Shown: positions 63,499 to 64,000 of the stretch, one piece after another | How positions within the stretch are numbered: the first letter of the stretch is position 1 | How the letters are laid out: each line of letters starts with the position of its first letter | NCBI RefSeq assembly: GCF_947500995.1 | Contig: NZ_CANMUA010000004.1 | Coordinates: 186,001-250,000, forward strand | Length of the DNA: 64,000 nucleotides | DNA from: an uncultured Serinicoccus sp. | GTDB taxonomy: Bacteria > Actinomycetota > Actinomycetes > Actinomycetales > Dermatophilaceae | Direction: 5' to 3' | The notes under the pieces: generated by a model | Databases searched by the model: none | The model's input: only the letters and a program-made list of their open reading frames with translations | Told to the model about the DNA's origin: nothing | Program-made: the position numbers and the translations under genes

Positions 63499-64000
63499 GT
63501 GAGCACGATCGGGATCCTCTACCCGGGGCACAGCGCCGAGGACGACTACCCGTGGGTGGAGGGGGTCCTGCACGAGGCGGGGTATGCCGTGCGCCTGCCG
63601 GTGGTGCACACCAGCGTGGGCGAGGACGCGCACCGCGTCGACGCGCTCCTCGACCTGGGCGGCGCGGCACGCCTGGCGGAGGGGGCCGACCGGGTGACGG
63701 CCGGCGCTCCCTGCGACGCGCTGGTGTGGGCGTGCACGTCGGGCAGCTTCGTCTTCGGGTGGGAGGGGGCGCACGAGCAGGTGGCGGGGCTGGCGGAGCG
63801 CACGGGCCTGCCGACCACCTCGACGTCGCTGGCGTTCGTCCGGGCCGCGCAGCGGCTGGGCCTGAGGCGGGTGGCGGTGGCGGCGTCCTACCCGCACGAC
63901 GTCGCCGCGGCCTTCGTGACCTTCCTCGGGCGGGCCGGCATCGAGGTGACCGCCCTGGGCAGCCACGACATCCTCACGGCCGCCGAGGTCGGCACCCTGG
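63499..64000 (+). CDS. Asp/Glu racemase superfamily protein, partial at window end
   Basis: Only the first 167 codons lie in the window; no stop is reached. The N-terminus VSTIGILYPGHSAEDDYPWV and the cysteine loop with C79 in WACTSGSFVFG match the Asp/Glu racemase fold and resemble the racemase at 55894. A GAAGGGG ribosome site lies about 6 bases before the GTG. It is divergent from the oxidase across operator copy 2 and is likely the first gene of a second operon that continues beyond the window. Confidence 0.75.
   Translation, partial: MSTIGILYPGHSAEDDYPWVEGVLHEAGYAVRLPVVHTSVGEDAHRVDALLDLGGAARLAEGADRVTAGAPCDALVWACTSGSFVFGWEGAHEQVAGLAERTGLPTTSTSLAFVRAAQRLGLRRVAVAASYPHDVAAAFVTFLGRAGIEVTALGSHDILTAAEVGTL

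Overview
The window is about 72% G+C by eye, almost fully coding and actinobacterial in gene content: pafB-pafC-tatA-tatC-helY, rbpA, lnt/ppm1, the gcvH-garA-ftsR-DUF151-MerR-gcvP block and the pgsA-DUF881-small basic protein-DUF881 block. Codon use, many GTG starts and many starts preceded 5-7 nt upstream by TANNNT (leaderless promoters) suggest a Micrococcales bacterium, perhaps of the Intrasporangiaceae/Ornithinimicrobiaceae type. That family guess is an inference. No tRNA, rRNA, insertion sequence, prophage or CRISPR array was seen.

The window appears to span the chromosome terminus. At 28607-28634 there is a 28-bp sequence matching the actinobacterial XerC/XerD dif site at nearly every constrained position. 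The heptamer GGGGGAG is almost entirely on the + strand to the left (20 to 1 by hand count) and entirely on the - strand to the right (24 to 0). It therefore points at dif from both sides, as FtsK-orienting (KOPS/AIMS) sequences do. A second octamer, GGCATACC, is strongly over-represented in both orientations, does not clearly change polarity, and is unexplained.

Layout. 82-8417: DUF3866 protein, proteasome-linked WYL regulators PafB/PafC, Tat translocase TatA/TatC, a lipid kinase-like protein and helicase HelY. 8418-14309: thiolase behind a 22-bp repeat array, PAP2 phosphatase, 5'-3' exonuclease, a small membrane protein, Lrp regulator, YbaK deacylase and a KamA-like radical SAM enzyme. 14310-17627: a 442-bp intergenic region, then lnt-ppm1-fxsA. 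17859-28576: rbpA behind a SigR/SigH-type promoter, transporters, CsbD, mutarotase, acyltransferase, SSB-like protein, aldo-keto reductase, cardiolipin synthase, YihY protein, cupin and an unknown gene beside dif. 28666-35572: membrane protein, hydrolase, HIT, DoxX, RlmC, then a persulfide-detoxification module (rhodanese-DUF2892, MBL-rhodanese dioxygenase and a CstR-type repressor with two operators). 35625-42733: YrdC, hydrolase, GNAT, DUF421, APC permease, OsmC, phosphatase and a glutamate-cysteine ligase-like enzyme. 42792-51696: gcvP under a glycine riboswitch, then the MerR/DUF151/FtsR/GarA/GcvH and DUF881/PgsA block.

52858-64000 (running off the edge) is the most distinctive accessory region. 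It is a catabolic cluster with two Asp/Glu-racemase (EutA-like) proteins, an ectoine-hydrolase-like M24 protein, an aminotransferase, an M20 deacylase, a D-2-hydroxyacid dehydrogenase, an amidase, a DUF3830 protein and a large FAD/Fe-S oxidase. Both divergent promoter regions carry the same GATTGT-N2-ACAATC dyad, so one GntR-type regulator probably controls the cluster. The gene set resembles, but does not equal, known ectoine utilisation operons, and it is the best candidate here for an undescribed pathway.
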